Shown here in pieces: positions 1 to 8,313 of a stretch of 64,000 bases of DNA. The notes under the pieces are model-generated. The model made no database searches, was not told the origin of the DNA, and was given only the letters and a program-made list of their open reading frames with translations. Each line of letters opens with the position of its first letter. Positions within the stretch are counted from its first letter, which is position 1. A program made the translations under genes and the position numbers. Source of the stretch: Rhodobium orientis (GTDB lineage: Bacteria; Pseudomonadota; Alphaproteobacteria; Rhizobiales; Rhodobiaceae); contig NZ_NPEV01000026.1 in NCBI RefSeq assembly GCF_003258835.1, forward strand, positions 1 through 64,000, in the 5' to 3' direction.

Positions 1-5
1 GCTTT

Positions 6-63
6 TGCGCCGCCCCGTCGGAGGCCAGCGAGCGATAGCGAGCGCACAGCCGTGAGACATAAA
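6..63 (+). repeat. Interspersed repeat containing CCCCGTCGGAGGCC, copy 1
   Basis: The sequence runs from a GCGCCGCCCCGTCGGAG start, through short AGCGAGCGATAGCGAGCG repeats, to GTGAGACATAAA. The same start and end are found at about 41141-41197 on the same strand and at about 45671-45720 on the opposite strand. This is therefore a dispersed intergenic element and not unique DNA. It contains no gene. Confidence 0.55.
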
Positions 64-92
64 AAGGGCGACGCTTCGACCAGCGCCGCCCT
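61..92 (-). terminator. Rho-independent terminator of the L,D-transpeptidase gene
   Basis: Read on the minus strand, the arm AGGGCG(G)CGCT pairs with AGCG(T)CGCCCT around a short loop and is followed by a T run. It lies about 50 bases past the stop codon of the L,D-transpeptidase gene, where a terminator is expected. Confidence 0.6.
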
Positions 93-142
93 CAAGTCGT
101 TCCCTTCTGGTTTGAAACCGTCACCCGGGCCGCGTCGCCTCG

Positions 143-733
143 CTACTTCACGATCACCTTGGCGCCGATATCGACCTGGTTGTAGAGGTTGATGACGTCC
201 TCGTTGAGCATGCGGATGCAGCCCGAGGAGACCGCCCGGCCGATCGACCAGTCCTCATTGGTGCCGTGGATGCGGTAGAGCGTCGAGCCGAGATAGAGCG
301 CCCGCGCGCCGAGCGGGTTCTTCGGCCCGCCGGGCATGAACCGCGGCAGGTCCGGCTGGCGCTGGATCATCTCCGGCGGCGGCGTCCAGCTCGGCCACTT
401 CTTCTTGCGGCTGATCTTTTCCACGCCCGACCAGTCGAAGCCCTCGCGGCCAACGCCGATGCCGTAGCGCACCGCCCGGTTGTTGCCGAGCGTGTAGTAG
501 AGATAGCGGTCGCCGGTATCGATGATGATCGTCCCGCGCGGCTCATGCGACCGGTAATAGATGGTCTGGCGCTTGTACTTCTCGCGGGCGATCGCCCCCG
601 CCGCCTCCGGCGAGATCCGGTAGCGGACCCATTGCTTGGAAACCGGATCGAAGAACTTGTCGGTCGGCGGCAGGGCGGCGGCCGGAAGGGCCATGGCGAT
701 CCACAACAGGATCATCCAGAACGCACGATGCAT
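143..733 (-). CDS. L,D-transpeptidase (YkuD/ErfK family), exported
   Basis: A 196-residue protein with an N-terminal signal peptide (MHRAFWMILLWIAMALPAAA) and a YkuD catalytic domain. The active-site block is visible near the C-terminus: HGTNEDWSIG, then the SSGCIRM motif with the nucleophilic cysteine. Enzymes of this family form 3-3 cross-links in peptidoglycan or attach proteins to it in the periplasm. I chose the third in-phase ATG because GGAGG lies 6 bases upstream of it; the two upstream Met codons are too close to or before that site. A hairpin terminator follows the gene. Confidence 0.85.
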   Translation of the reverse strand: MHRAFWMILLWIAMALPAAALPPTDKFFDPVSKQWVRYRISPEAAGAIAREKYKRQTIYYRSHEPRGTIIIDTGDRYLYYTLGNNRAVRYGIGVGREGFDWSGVEKISRKKKWPSWTPPPEMIQRQPDLPRFMPGGPKNPLGARALYLGSTLYRIHGTNEDWSIGRAVSSGCIRMLNEDVINLYNQVDIGAKVIVK

Positions 734-1005
734 ATGCATCCTCCGAGTGTCGACCGGCACCGGCGCTCCCGCGAGCCGACGCGGTCGTGGACGATCGACA
801 CCGACCGGGTCGTTGCCCCGGATGCCGGCCGATACGCTCGCCCGTCCATCACCTGGAAGCGGTCAGCCCATTCGCCTGACGGCGTCCGCTCCCGTGAAAA
901 GAGGTCGATGGCGCACAGCGCCACCTACCGCAGTTCATCCCATCCTGCGGCATACGTCAATTAACGTATTTGCGAAAAATGTGGCAGCGCGCTCGGGGCG
1001 CCACG

Positions 1006-2184
1006 TCAGACGGGTTCGGCCGGCTGCCAGACCTCGCCGATATGCTCCACCGCCTGCTCGTGGGCGGCGCTGTCGTTCAGCGAATCCGCCGCGAACAGCC
1101 GCCCCTCGTGCATGTAATAGACGACGAAGCAATCGTCCTCGGGCCGCCCGACGATGCAGGTGTCGTCGTAATATTGCGACAGCCCGGCGATCTCCAGCTT
1201 CATGCCGTATTGCACCGAGGTGAAGCAGGGCACCGGATCGTAGTGGACGCGCTGACCGAGCATGCCGGCCGCGGTCACCTTCGACTGTTCCACCGCGTTC
1301 TGCACGCTCTCCACCCGGATCTCGCGGCCGTATCGCGCCGAGAAGAAGCGGGCGCAATCGCCGGCGGCAAAGATGTCGGGCGCCGTGGAGTGGCCCATGG
1401 CGTCGACGATGATGCCGTCGTCGGTGGCGATCCCGGCCGCCGTCGCCAGTTCGTCGTTCGGCACCGTGCCGGTGGCGATGACGACGAGGTCGGCAGCGAT
1501 CAACTCGCCGCTCTCCAGCCGCACCGTCTCCACGTTCGAGCCGCCGGCGAACCGGCGGATGCGGGTCTGCAGCCGGACGTCGACGCCATTGTCGCGGTGC
1601 AGCGCGACGAAATAGTCCGAGACGAAGGGCGACGCGATCCGCCGCATCACCCGATCGGCGGCTTCGACCACGGTGACCTCGGCCCCGAAGGCGCGGGCGA
1701 CGGCCGCCACCTCCATGCCGATATAGCCGCCGCCGACGATGACGACCCGTCCGCCTTCCTTGATCCGCGGCCGGATGAACTCCGCATCGCCGATCTTGCG
1801 CAGCGCGACGATGCCGGGAAGGTCGCGGCCGGTGACATCGAGGAGGCGCGCCCGGTTGCCGGTGGTGAGCAGCAGCTTGGCGAAGGAGAGCGTCGATCCG
1901 TCGGCAAAGCCCAGCGTCTTTTCCGCCGCATTGAGGGCGGTCACGCGCGTTGCGGCGCGAAAATCGATGTTGAGGTCCTCGAAGAAACCAGCCCCCTTGA
2001 GGGCGATGTCCTCGCGCGTCACCTCGCCGGAGAGGAAGGACTTGGACAGAAGGGTCCGCGCATAGGGCGCCTCGGCCTCTTCGCCGATCAGCACCAGATC
2101 GCCGTCATAGCCAAGCGCGCGCAGCGTTTCCGCCGCATTTGCGCCGGCCAGCCCGGCGCCGACGATCACGATTGGTTCCGCCAT
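1006..2184 (-). CDS. FAD-dependent ferredoxin reductase-like oxidoreductase
   Basis: A 392-residue flavoprotein of the pyridine nucleotide-disulfide reductase fold, of the rhodocoxin/putidaredoxin reductase type. The FAD-binding GAGLAGANAAE motif is at the N-terminus and the NAD(P)H-binding VGGGYIGMEVA motif is near residue 150. An ATGTVPND segment and a GDCA segment for flavin contact follow. Such enzymes pass electrons from NAD(P)H to a ferredoxin or Rieske protein serving an oxygenase or P450. No such partner is adjacent; the nearest Rieske protein in the window is at 22.1 kb. The start is set by a GGGGAG ribosome binding site just upstream. Confidence 0.8.
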   Translation of the reverse strand: MAEPIVIVGAGLAGANAAETLRALGYDGDLVLIGEEAEAPYARTLLSKSFLSGEVTREDIALKGAGFFEDLNIDFRAATRVTALNAAEKTLGFADGSTLSFAKLLLTTGNRARLLDVTGRDLPGIVALRKIGDAEFIRPRIKEGGRVVIVGGGYIGMEVAAVARAFGAEVTVVEAADRVMRRIASPFVSDYFVALHRDNGVDVRLQTRIRRFAGGSNVETVRLESGELIAADLVVIATGTVPNDELATAAGIATDDGIIVDAMGHSTAPDIFAAGDCARFFSARYGREIRVESVQNAVEQSKVTAAGMLGQRVHYDPVPCFTSVQYGMKLEIAGLSQYYDDTCIVGRPEDDCFVVYYMHEGRLFAADSLNDSAAHEQAVEHIGEVWQPAEPV

Positions 2185-2377
2185 GCTCTCCCCACCTTCT
2201 TGTCGTTTTCGGCTCGCCCGCAGGGGACCTCCGCGCGGACAGCCATCGGAGTCCATTAGCACGAATTCATGCTGCATTGCACCCAAAACGGCGTCGCAGC
2301 CCCCGCGTGTATACAGAAACTGCAACACCGCGAAGGAAGCAATTGCGGCTTCAACCGGAAGCCGATAGGAAAGCCCG

Positions 2378-3262
2378 ATGTCCGATCGCTCGCCGCCTCT
2401 TTTTGCCGCACTTGCCCCAGGCGTCTTCGTCCTGTTGTGGTCGACCGGCTATATCGGCTCGCGCATGGGTGCGCCCTATGCCGAGCCCCTGACGTTCCTC
2501 CTCATCCGCTTTTCCATCGTCACGGTGCTGATGGCCGGTCTCGCGCTCGCCTTCCGGGCGCCGTGGCCGAACCGACGCGGAGCGCTCCACGCCGCCATTG
2601 CCGGCGTCCTCATTCACGGGCTCTATCTGGGCGGAGTGTTCTGGGCCATCGACGGCGGCATGCCGGCGGGCGTCGCAGCCCTCATCGTCGGCCTGCAGCC
2701 TGTCCTGACAGCGATCGCCGCCGGGCCGCTGCTCGGCGAACATGTGGGCGTGCGCCACTGGATCGGCCTCGGCGTCGGCCTTCTCGGCCTCGGCCTCGTG
2801 CTGGGCCCCAAGCTCGACATTTCCGACTCCGGCATTTCGCTGGCAACCATCGGCCCCGCCGTCTTCGCCACGGCGGCGATCACGCTCGGCACCATCTACC
2901 AGAAGCGTTTCGCGACGGCGACGAGCCTTCTCGCCGGCGGCGTCTACCAGTATCTCGCGGCCGGCGTCGTCGTCGGCATCGGCGCGCTGATGGTGGAAGA
3001 CTTCGAGGTGCAGTGGAGCGGCGAGTTCGTGTTCGCCATGGCCTGGCTGGTGCTGGTACTGTCGATCGGCGGAGTGACGCTGCTGATGATGCTGATCCGT
3101 GCCGGCGCCGTCTCGCGGGTTGCCTCGCTGTTCTATCTGGTGCCGGCTCTGACCGCGCTGATCGCCTGGCTGCTCTTCGGCGAAACGCTCACCTACGTCC
3201 AGCTCCTCGGCATGGCGATCACCGGCTTTGCCATCGCCCTCGTCGCCCGCAGCGGGAAATAG
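2378..3262 (+). CDS. EamA/DMT-superfamily transporter
   Basis: A 294-residue integral membrane protein with about ten hydrophobic segments arranged as two EamA repeats, as in the drug/metabolite transporter family (YdcZ/RhaT/PecM type). The start of the first repeat (LLWSTGYIGSRMGAPY) is typical of the family. The substrate cannot be read from the sequence. The gene is divergent from the ferredoxin reductase gene and ends 7 bases from the convergent BrkB-family gene. Confidence 0.85.
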   Translation: MSDRSPPLFAALAPGVFVLLWSTGYIGSRMGAPYAEPLTFLLIRFSIVTVLMAGLALAFRAPWPNRRGALHAAIAGVLIHGLYLGGVFWAIDGGMPAGVAALIVGLQPVLTAIAAGPLLGEHVGVRHWIGLGVGLLGLGLVLGPKLDISDSGISLATIGPAVFATAAITLGTIYQKRFATATSLLAGGVYQYLAAGVVVGIGALMVEDFEVQWSGEFVFAMAWLVLVLSIGGVTLLMMLIRAGAVSRVASLFYLVPALTALIAWLLFGETLTYVQLLGMAITGFAIALVARSGK

Positions 3263-3269
3263 CAGCGGA

Positions 3270-4313
3270 TCAGCCGACGATCTGCACCCTGGCCGGGCGC
3301 ACCCTGGCCCGCGCCGCCCGGAACCGCAGGATCGCCGCATTGAGCTCGGCCCCGAGGATAAAGAGGGCCGCCACGAGATATAGAAAAACCAGCGCCGTCA
3401 TGACGCCGGCAAGGCCGGCATAGGTCGAGACGTAGTTGGAAAACCGCTCCAGATAGGCGGCAAAGACCGAGCCGGCAACCAGCCACAGCACCAGCGTCGT
3501 CAGGATCCCCGGCCAGAGCTGGGTGATCGGCCGCCGCCCGGCCGGCAGAAAGCCGTGGCTGATGAAGAGACCGGCCAGCAGGATCACCGTCGCGACACCG
3601 AACCGGATCAGCGTGAAGGAGGCCGTCGCCGGCTGCAGCCAGGGCGCGATCTTGATCGCGGTCGCCCAGGCGAGCGGCGCCAGCACCACCAGGAAGGCGA
3701 GCGCCAGCATGGCCGTCGCCCCGAAGATGACGAAGAAGATGGATTGCAGCCTGAGCCGGAAGATCGAGCGGGTCTCCCGCATCCGGTAGGCCCGGTTGAG
3801 CGCGGTCCTGAGCGCCTCCACGCCGTTGGACGCGAACCAGATGGCGAGCAGGATGCCGACCGTGACGAGGTCGCCGCGCGGCACGGTCAGCACCGTGTGG
3901 ATCTCCCGCGACAGCACGGTGGCGATGCGCTCCGGGATCGCGTTGAGGAGCAGCGCCGCCGCTTCCTCGGCGAGCGAGGCGCTGCCGAGCGTTGCCGCGG
4001 CGAGCGCGGCGACGAAGATCAGGAACGGAAACAGCGCCATCAGCGAGGTCATCGCCACATGGCTGGAAATCGCCCAGCCATCGTCGTTGTTGAAATGCCC
4101 GAGCGCATCCTTCAGCACCCTTCGAATGACGACGATGGTTCGCCGGGCAATCCGACCCACGCTGCTGCCCCCTTCCTCCGCAATCCGCTTGCCGGCGCTC
4201 GGCACGTACCGGTAGCTCAAATCCTGGATCTGCACCGGCCGCCGCGTCGCCGGGTTCAGAACCGCGCGCATCATTGCATAAATGCCATGAAACATCTTGC
4301 GTCTGCGAGCCAT
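3270..4313 (-). CDS. YihY/BrkB family inner-membrane protein
   Basis: A 347-residue membrane protein of the YihY/BrkB family (once wrongly annotated as ribonuclease BN). It has about six transmembrane helices: the first follows [18 protein letters not shown] and the last is near [18 protein letters not shown], the usual C-terminal signature. The role of the family is not settled. I start at MARRRKM because the protein then has the usual length; MFHGIYAM, six codons in, is an alternative. Confidence 0.75.
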   Translation of the reverse strand: MARRRKMFHGIYAMMRAVLNPATRRPVQIQDLSYRYVPSAGKRIAEEGGSSVGRIARRTIVVIRRVLKDALGHFNNDDGWAISSHVAMTSLMALFPFLIFVAALAAATLGSASLAEEAAALLLNAIPERIATVLSREIHTVLTVPRGDLVTVGILLAIWFASNGVEALRTALNRAYRMRETRSIFRLRLQSIFFVIFGATAMLALAFLVVLAPLAWATAIKIAPWLQPATASFTLIRFGVATVILLAGLFISHGFLPAGRRPITQLWPGILTTLVLWLVAGSVFAAYLERFSNYVSTYAGLAGVMTALVFLYLVAALFILGAELNAAILRFRAARARVRPARVQIVG

Positions 4314-4590
4314 GGAACCGGGATCCTGGGTTGCCGCCTTTGCGGGCGAGAAGTGCCGGGAGGACGGGCACGGAAAAAACCGCTCAGCCGCTGATGCAGG
4401 CGGTCGATGCATTCTCTCACCCGGAACCCAACGCCGCGTCGGCGCACCTTGTTCCCGCGGCGGCGCCCGCCGGCGCGAACCGGCGCTCGGCCGAAAGGCG
4501 GAGTTGCATCGCCCCACCGAATTGCGCATGTTGCACTGCAAACCAGAAGAACAATGTGCCAACACCCAGGATGAAACGCCGGAGCCAGCC

Positions 4591-6273
4591 ATGACCACTG
4601 CCGATACTGCGCCCCTTTCCTTCGACGTCTTGACGTCCAAATGCGGCGATGCGGTTGCCGCCGCCGACGGCTTCCTCGCCCGCGCCAAGGCCGCGGTCGG
4701 CGACAAGGTCGTGGAAGACGGCCGCGTCTCCGGCGCCCTCGTCTCCCGGGAGCAGCGCGCCTGCCACGGCCTTGCCTGGGCTGCCACCTATGTGGAAGCG
4801 CTGCGCGAGATGGCCGGCTATGTCGACCGGCTGAACGACCATGGCAGCTTCGGCGAAATCGAGGCCCTCATTGTGGAGATCGCCTTCGGCGAATACCTCT
4901 CGGAGCTCGTCGGCGGCATCCCGATGAGCCAGGGCGAGATCGTCCGCCCGGTGGACCTCGGCCTCACCCGCGACGACGTTGCGCTCCTTACCGACGTGCC
5001 GGCCGTCGCCTGGTTCCTCGACAACGGCAACACGGCGGAAAACCGTGCCAACCTCGTCGACCACATGCAGAAGGTGGAGGGCGTTGCCACTATCGGCGAC
5101 TGCGCCCTCGACGAGACCTTCGAGGCGTTCCGCGAGGAAATGCGCCGCTTCGCCGAGGCCGAGGTGTTGCCGCACGCCCATGAATGGCACCTGGCGAACG
5201 ACTACATCCCCCTCGAGGTCGTCGCCAAAATGGCCGAGTTCGGCGTCTTCGGGCTGACCATCCCGGAAGAGTTCGGCGGCCTCGGGCTCGGCAAGGAATC
5301 CATGTGCGTCGTCTCCGAAGAGCTGTCCCGCGCCTATATCGGCGTCGGCTCGCTCGGCACCCGCTCGGAAATCGCCGCCGAACTGATCCTTGGCGGCGGC
5401 ACCGACGCCCAGAAGGAAAAGTGGTTGCCGCTGATTGCCTCCGGCGAGGTGCTGCCGACCGCCGTCTTCACCGAGCCGAACACCGGCTCGGACCTTGCCA
5501 GCCTCAAGACCAGGGCGGTGAAGGACGGCGACAGCTACAAGGTCACCGGCAACAAGACCTGGATCACCCATCCGGTCCGCGCCGACCTGATGACCCTGCT
5601 GGTGCGCACCAATCCGGACGAGAAGGGCTACAAGGGCCTCTCCATGCTGCTGGCTGAGAAGCCGCGCGGCGACGACGCCAATCCGTTCCCGGCCGACGGC
5701 ATGAGCGGCGGCGAGATCGAGGTCCTCGGCTATCGCGGCATGAAGGAATACGAGATCGCCTTCGACGGCTTCGAGGTCAAGGCGGAAAACCTCCTCGGCG
5801 GCGAGGAGGGCCAGGGCTTCAAGCAGCTCATGCAGACCTTCGAGTCTGCCCGCATCCAGACGGCGGCCAGGGCCATCGGCGTTGCCCAGTCGGCCCTCGA
5901 CCTGGGCCTCCGCTACGCCCAGGAGCGGGTGCAGTTCGGTGAGGCCCTCGTCAATTTCCCGCGCGTTGCCGACAAGCTGGCGATGATGGCGGTGGAGATC
6001 ATGATCGCCCGCCAGCTCACCTATTTCTCCGCCCGCGAAAAAGACTCCGGCCGCCGCTGCGACCTGGAAGCCGGCATGGCCAAGCTCCTGGGCGCCCGCG
6101 TCGCCTGGGCCGCCGCCGACAACGCCCTGCAAATCCACGGCGGCAACGGCTTTGCCCTCGAATACCCCATCTCCCGCGTCCTCTGCGACGCCCGCATCCT
6201 CAACATCTTTGAGGGCGCCGCGGAGATCCAGGCGCAGGTGATCGCACGGCGGCTGCTTGAGGGGCGTAATTAG
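4591..6273 (+). CDS. mcd: (2S)-methylsuccinyl-CoA dehydrogenase
   Basis: A 560-residue acyl-CoA dehydrogenase. The C-terminal two thirds is a full flavoprotein dehydrogenase domain, with segments such as [21 protein letters not shown] and [13 protein letters not shown]. About 170 extra residues precede it, the size and style of extension that marks Mcd of the ethylmalonyl-CoA pathway. Mcd oxidises (2S)-methylsuccinyl-CoA to mesaconyl-CoA during acetyl-CoA assimilation. The next enzyme of the pathway, mesaconyl-CoA hydratase, is encoded at 33.5 kb. The start follows GGAGCC; the open frame upstream has no conserved content. Another long-chain acyl-CoA dehydrogenase is possible but fits the N-terminal domain less well. 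Confidence 0.75.
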   Translation: MTTADTAPLSFDVLTSKCGDAVAAADGFLARAKAAVGDKVVEDGRVSGALVSREQRACHGLAWAATYVEALREMAGYVDRLNDHGSFGEIEALIVEIAFGEYLSELVGGIPMSQGEIVRPVDLGLTRDDVALLTDVPAVAWFLDNGNTAENRANLVDHMQKVEGVATIGDCALDETFEAFREEMRRFAEAEVLPHAHEWHLANDYIPLEVVAKMAEFGVFGLTIPEEFGGLGLGKESMCVVSEELSRAYIGVGSLGTRSEIAAELILGGGTDAQKEKWLPLIASGEVLPTAVFTEPNTGSDLASLKTRAVKDGDSYKVTGNKTWITHPVRADLMTLLVRTNPDEKGYKGLSMLLAEKPRGDDANPFPADGMSGGEIEVLGYRGMKEYEIAFDGFEVKAENLLGGEEGQGFKQLMQTFESARIQTAARAIGVAQSALDLGLRYAQERVQFGEALVNFPRVADKLAMMAVEIMIARQLTYFSAREKDSGRRCDLEAGMAKLLGARVAWAAADNALQIHGGNGFALEYPISRVLCDARILNIFEGAAEIQAQVIARRLLEGRN

Positions 6274-6478
6274 GGGGCGGCATCGGCTGTACGGCATGCC
6301 TTTGCCGATGCGGCGCCTGCCCGGCGTTTCGCAATCGATCGACCGTACGGCCTCGCTCGGCGTCGGCCCCGCCCCCGTTGCAGACCCTGACGCTCGAAAC
6401 CATCGTCGCCACGACAGAAAAGCGCCGTAAAGGGCCGAGTGGACACGCCGGACGGTACAAGACTGTCAAAAAAGCGGA

Positions 6479-6533
6479 AAAATGGTGCCGCATGACGGAT
6501 TCGAACCGCCGACTCCATCATTACGAATGACGT
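6479..6533 (-). repeat. Partial tRNA-Thr copy (att-like direct repeat, distal)
   Basis: These 55 bases repeat 7981-8035 with one mismatch (T versus C at 6514). They include the last 51 bases of the tRNA-Thr gene with its CCA and stop in the anticodon stem, so this is not a functional tRNA. On the minus strand the copy is followed by a T-rich stretch, as expected for the original downstream flank of the tRNA. The pair bounds 6.5-8.0 kb as an insertion at the tRNA 3' end. Confidence 0.85.
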
Positions 6534-6612
6534 CGGGCAACAAAAAACCCATTTGAAGAATCGTTGTTTTTTCTAGCCCGGCCAAGAACTACAGGAATAT
6601 TCCTAAAACGCG

Positions 6613-7329
6613 TCAGATCAACGGGCCGGTGCCCGTCCCCCGGCCCCGCGCCTTACGTTCACGCTCTTCAAGCACGTCGCGCCACATTTCATAGGTCGAG
6701 GCGACCATCTGCTCCAATTCCTCACGGGAGTAGAGTTCAACACCCTCATCCGTGTGGAGCCTGACCGCGCGCCGACCATCGGACGGGCCTCCAAACTGCA
6801 CGATAGTCAACCGCACGTCTGCAAAGTCCTCATCAGCAGCCCGGATGCGTTCGTGCATCATCGAAAAGGCAAACCTTCGGCCCTCAGCAGTCAAGCCTCT
6901 GGTGCGACGTGGTTCGATGAACAGGGCGCTCGCTTGCTCATCTATGGCGAGAATCATCGGTAGCCAGAAGGTGACTTTCTGCCCCATACCCATCGACAGC
7001 GGGAAAAATTCTTCCCGCCGTCCGAAGACCCGTCCAGAAGTCGCAAAGTCGTGCAGGCCAAGGGCAACGCGCCGATTGTAGATGAACTCTTCGTCCGATT
7101 TGCTGTGCTTCCGCAACTCGGACTCGATAATGCGCCAAGGCGTCGGCTCAGCTGAGCCAAAATCTAATTCGGGCTGCATGTTGAAAATGTCGGAAAAGCA
7201 GGATCGAACAGGCTTGTAGGAGAAGGTCGAGAAACCGCCCTTCATCTGCTCTAAGCTCTTGCGCTTCATGTCGTCGCGCTGGGGGGCGATTCTCGCAAGG
7301 TCAATGTCAGGTAAAAGGCGTGTCGTCAC
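6613..7329 (-). CDS. Unknown protein paired with Panacea/SocA gene; candidate toxin
   Basis: A 238-residue protein that I cannot place in a family. It has no signal peptide or obvious membrane segment. The hydrophobic centre (VTFWLPMILAIDE) is followed by a charged C-terminal half ending in an E/R-rich helix. I chose a GTG start because AGGAG lies 8 bases upstream; it overlaps the SocA gene by 23 bases, implying translational coupling. A TTG further upstream (7392) would add 21 residues. In known Panacea operons the partner is usually a toxin, so this is a candidate toxin by position only. It could instead be an unrelated accessory protein. Confidence 0.6.
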   Translation of the reverse strand: MTTRLLPDIDLARIAPQRDDMKRKSLEQMKGGFSTFSYKPVRSCFSDIFNMQPELDFGSAEPTPWRIIESELRKHSKSDEEFIYNRRVALGLHDFATSGRVFGRREEFFPLSMGMGQKVTFWLPMILAIDEQASALFIEPRRTRGLTAEGRRFAFSMMHERIRAADEDFADVRLTIVQFGGPSDGRRAVRLHTDEGVELYSREELEQMVASTYEMWRDVLEERERKARGRGTGTGPLI

Positions 7330-7858
7330 TGGGTGGTTCTCCTGCAAGAGGACTAGTCCCGACTGACACTTTGTGGTGTCGGAATCGGTCAATGATTACA
7401 TCATCCGGTATCCGCATTCCAAAAGCAACATCTGTTCTTGCTTTGTCCACGACCACAGACCACGGCGAGTCCTTTGCATGCGAGAGATCAACAAGCCGCC
7501 TAGGCTGAAGATGCCCGTATGATCTTATTACGTCGGCCACGAGATCGATAACTTCGAAGTCGGTCGGCTTGGGCAGATCTCGCATTTTGCCGGTGAGAGG
7601 GTCTTTCGCTACCGCACGATTAATGATCGCCGCGGCCCCCGACGGCTTGAATGCTCGGTAGACCGCTGGATGCACTGGGCCGTGCTGCCAAGCCTCGAAG
7701 TAACCTGATACTAGCGGTCGCTTTGTCTTGGTCAGGTGTATCCCGTGGGCGAAGTAGAGCAGCTTTTGGAGTGCTAGGTTCGTGATCTTCCAGCCGCGCC
7801 GATCTGCCTCGTCCAGCATGAGGTTGGCGATTGCCCTCGGATCGTATGGCTCGCTCAT
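7307..7858 (-). CDS. Panacea/SocA (DUF4065) domain protein, candidate antitoxin
   Basis: A 183-residue protein with the Panacea (SocA, DUF4065) domain. Residues 31-39 read QKLLYFAHG and residues 54-67 FEAWQHGPVHPAVY, the two hallmark blocks of the domain. Panacea proteins serve as antitoxins that neutralise many unrelated toxin domains; the founding member SocA delivers the toxin SocB to ClpXP in Caulobacter. The gene is first of two in the tRNA-Thr island and overlaps the next gene, the usual arrangement for a toxin-antitoxin operon. The family assignment is firm; the antitoxin role here is inferred. Confidence 0.85.
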   Translation of the reverse strand: MSEPYDPRAIANLMLDEADRRGWKITNLALQKLLYFAHGIHLTKTKRPLVSGYFEAWQHGPVHPAVYRAFKPSGAAAIINRAVAKDPLTGKMRDLPKPTDFEVIDLVADVIRSYGHLQPRRLVDLSHAKDSPWSVVVDKARTDVAFGMRIPDDVIIDRFRHHKVSVGTSPLAGEPPSDDTPFT

Positions 7859-7980
7859 AACCTCATACCTGCCAGTCTCGAGTTCTACTTTTGTTCGATA
7901 TCATGCCGGATAATGGAGTGTTTTGGCAACGGCATTGAACGACCCGAGACATAGGTGACGTTTTCTAACGAACACGGGGG

Positions 7981-8035
7981 AAAATGGTGCCGCATGACGG
8001 ATTCGAACCGCCGACCCCATCATTACGAATGACGT
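7981..8035 (-). repeat. att-like direct repeat inside tRNA-Thr (proximal)
   Basis: This is the tRNA-borne copy of the 55-bp repeat that recurs at 6479-6533 with one mismatch. It spans tRNA positions 26-76 plus four bases beyond CCA, so the tRNA stays intact after insertion. Confidence 0.85.
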
Positions 8036-8060
8036 GCTCTACCAACTGAGCTAATGCGGC
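7985..8060 (-). tRNA. tRNA-Thr (anticodon CGU)
   Basis: A 76-base cloverleaf on the minus strand: acceptor GCCGCAT pairs with ATGCGGC, the anticodon loop is TTCGTAA with anticodon CGT, the T loop is TTCGAAT, and CCA is encoded. It reads ACG codons. Its 3' half is duplicated at 6479-6533, which marks it as an integration site. Confidence 0.95.
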
Positions 8061-8245
8061 TAAGGGCGAGGCTTCAAATCAAAAAACCTGCCGAACGGTC
8101 GAAACGCTATTTCCCGAAAAGGGTCGCGACCCCTGTCGGACGGCGTTTCAACCGCCCTCTGATAACGGCAGAGGCCCGGCATTTCAAGCGCCATTCTCGC
8201 CGTCCTGCGATGGCCGTGCGACTGTATCCGGCGCAATGATCGAAG

Positions 8246-8284
8246 AAAAAACCGCGCCGCCCCCTTTTTGGGGAGACGACGCGG
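8246..8284 (-). terminator. Rho-independent terminator after hemY
   Basis: On the minus strand an imperfect GC-rich stem (CCGCG...CCCC, loop AAAAA, GGGG...CGCGG) is followed directly by TTTTTT. It lies 30 bases beyond the hemY stop codon and probably ends the hemCD-mic60-hemY transcript. Confidence 0.65.
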
Positions 8285-8313
8285 CTGTTGTGTCGGTCGC
8301 GGGCAGAAGGGCC

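Larger units (their letters stand above)
6483..8060 (-). mobile_element. Mini-island inserted at tRNA-Thr(CGU), no integrase
   Basis: About 1.5 kb lies between the intact tRNA-Thr gene and a displaced 3' copy of it. The inside holds only two overlapping genes, a Panacea/SocA-domain gene and an unknown gene. Its base composition is visibly poorer in GC than the flanking heme and mcd genes. No integrase is present, so the element is either a remnant or mobilised in trans. The tRNA-end direct repeats are the classic mark of tyrosine-recombinase integration. Confidence 0.75.

Noticed and set aside
4417-6297. A 626-codon minus-strand frame opposite mcd
   Set aside because: It is a shadow of the mcd coding sequence; its composition is that of an antisense frame and it contains no motif.
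6483-6533. A second tRNA-Thr gene
   Set aside because: The 5' 25 bases (acceptor and D arm) are missing, so it cannot fold as a tRNA; it is the displaced integration copy.
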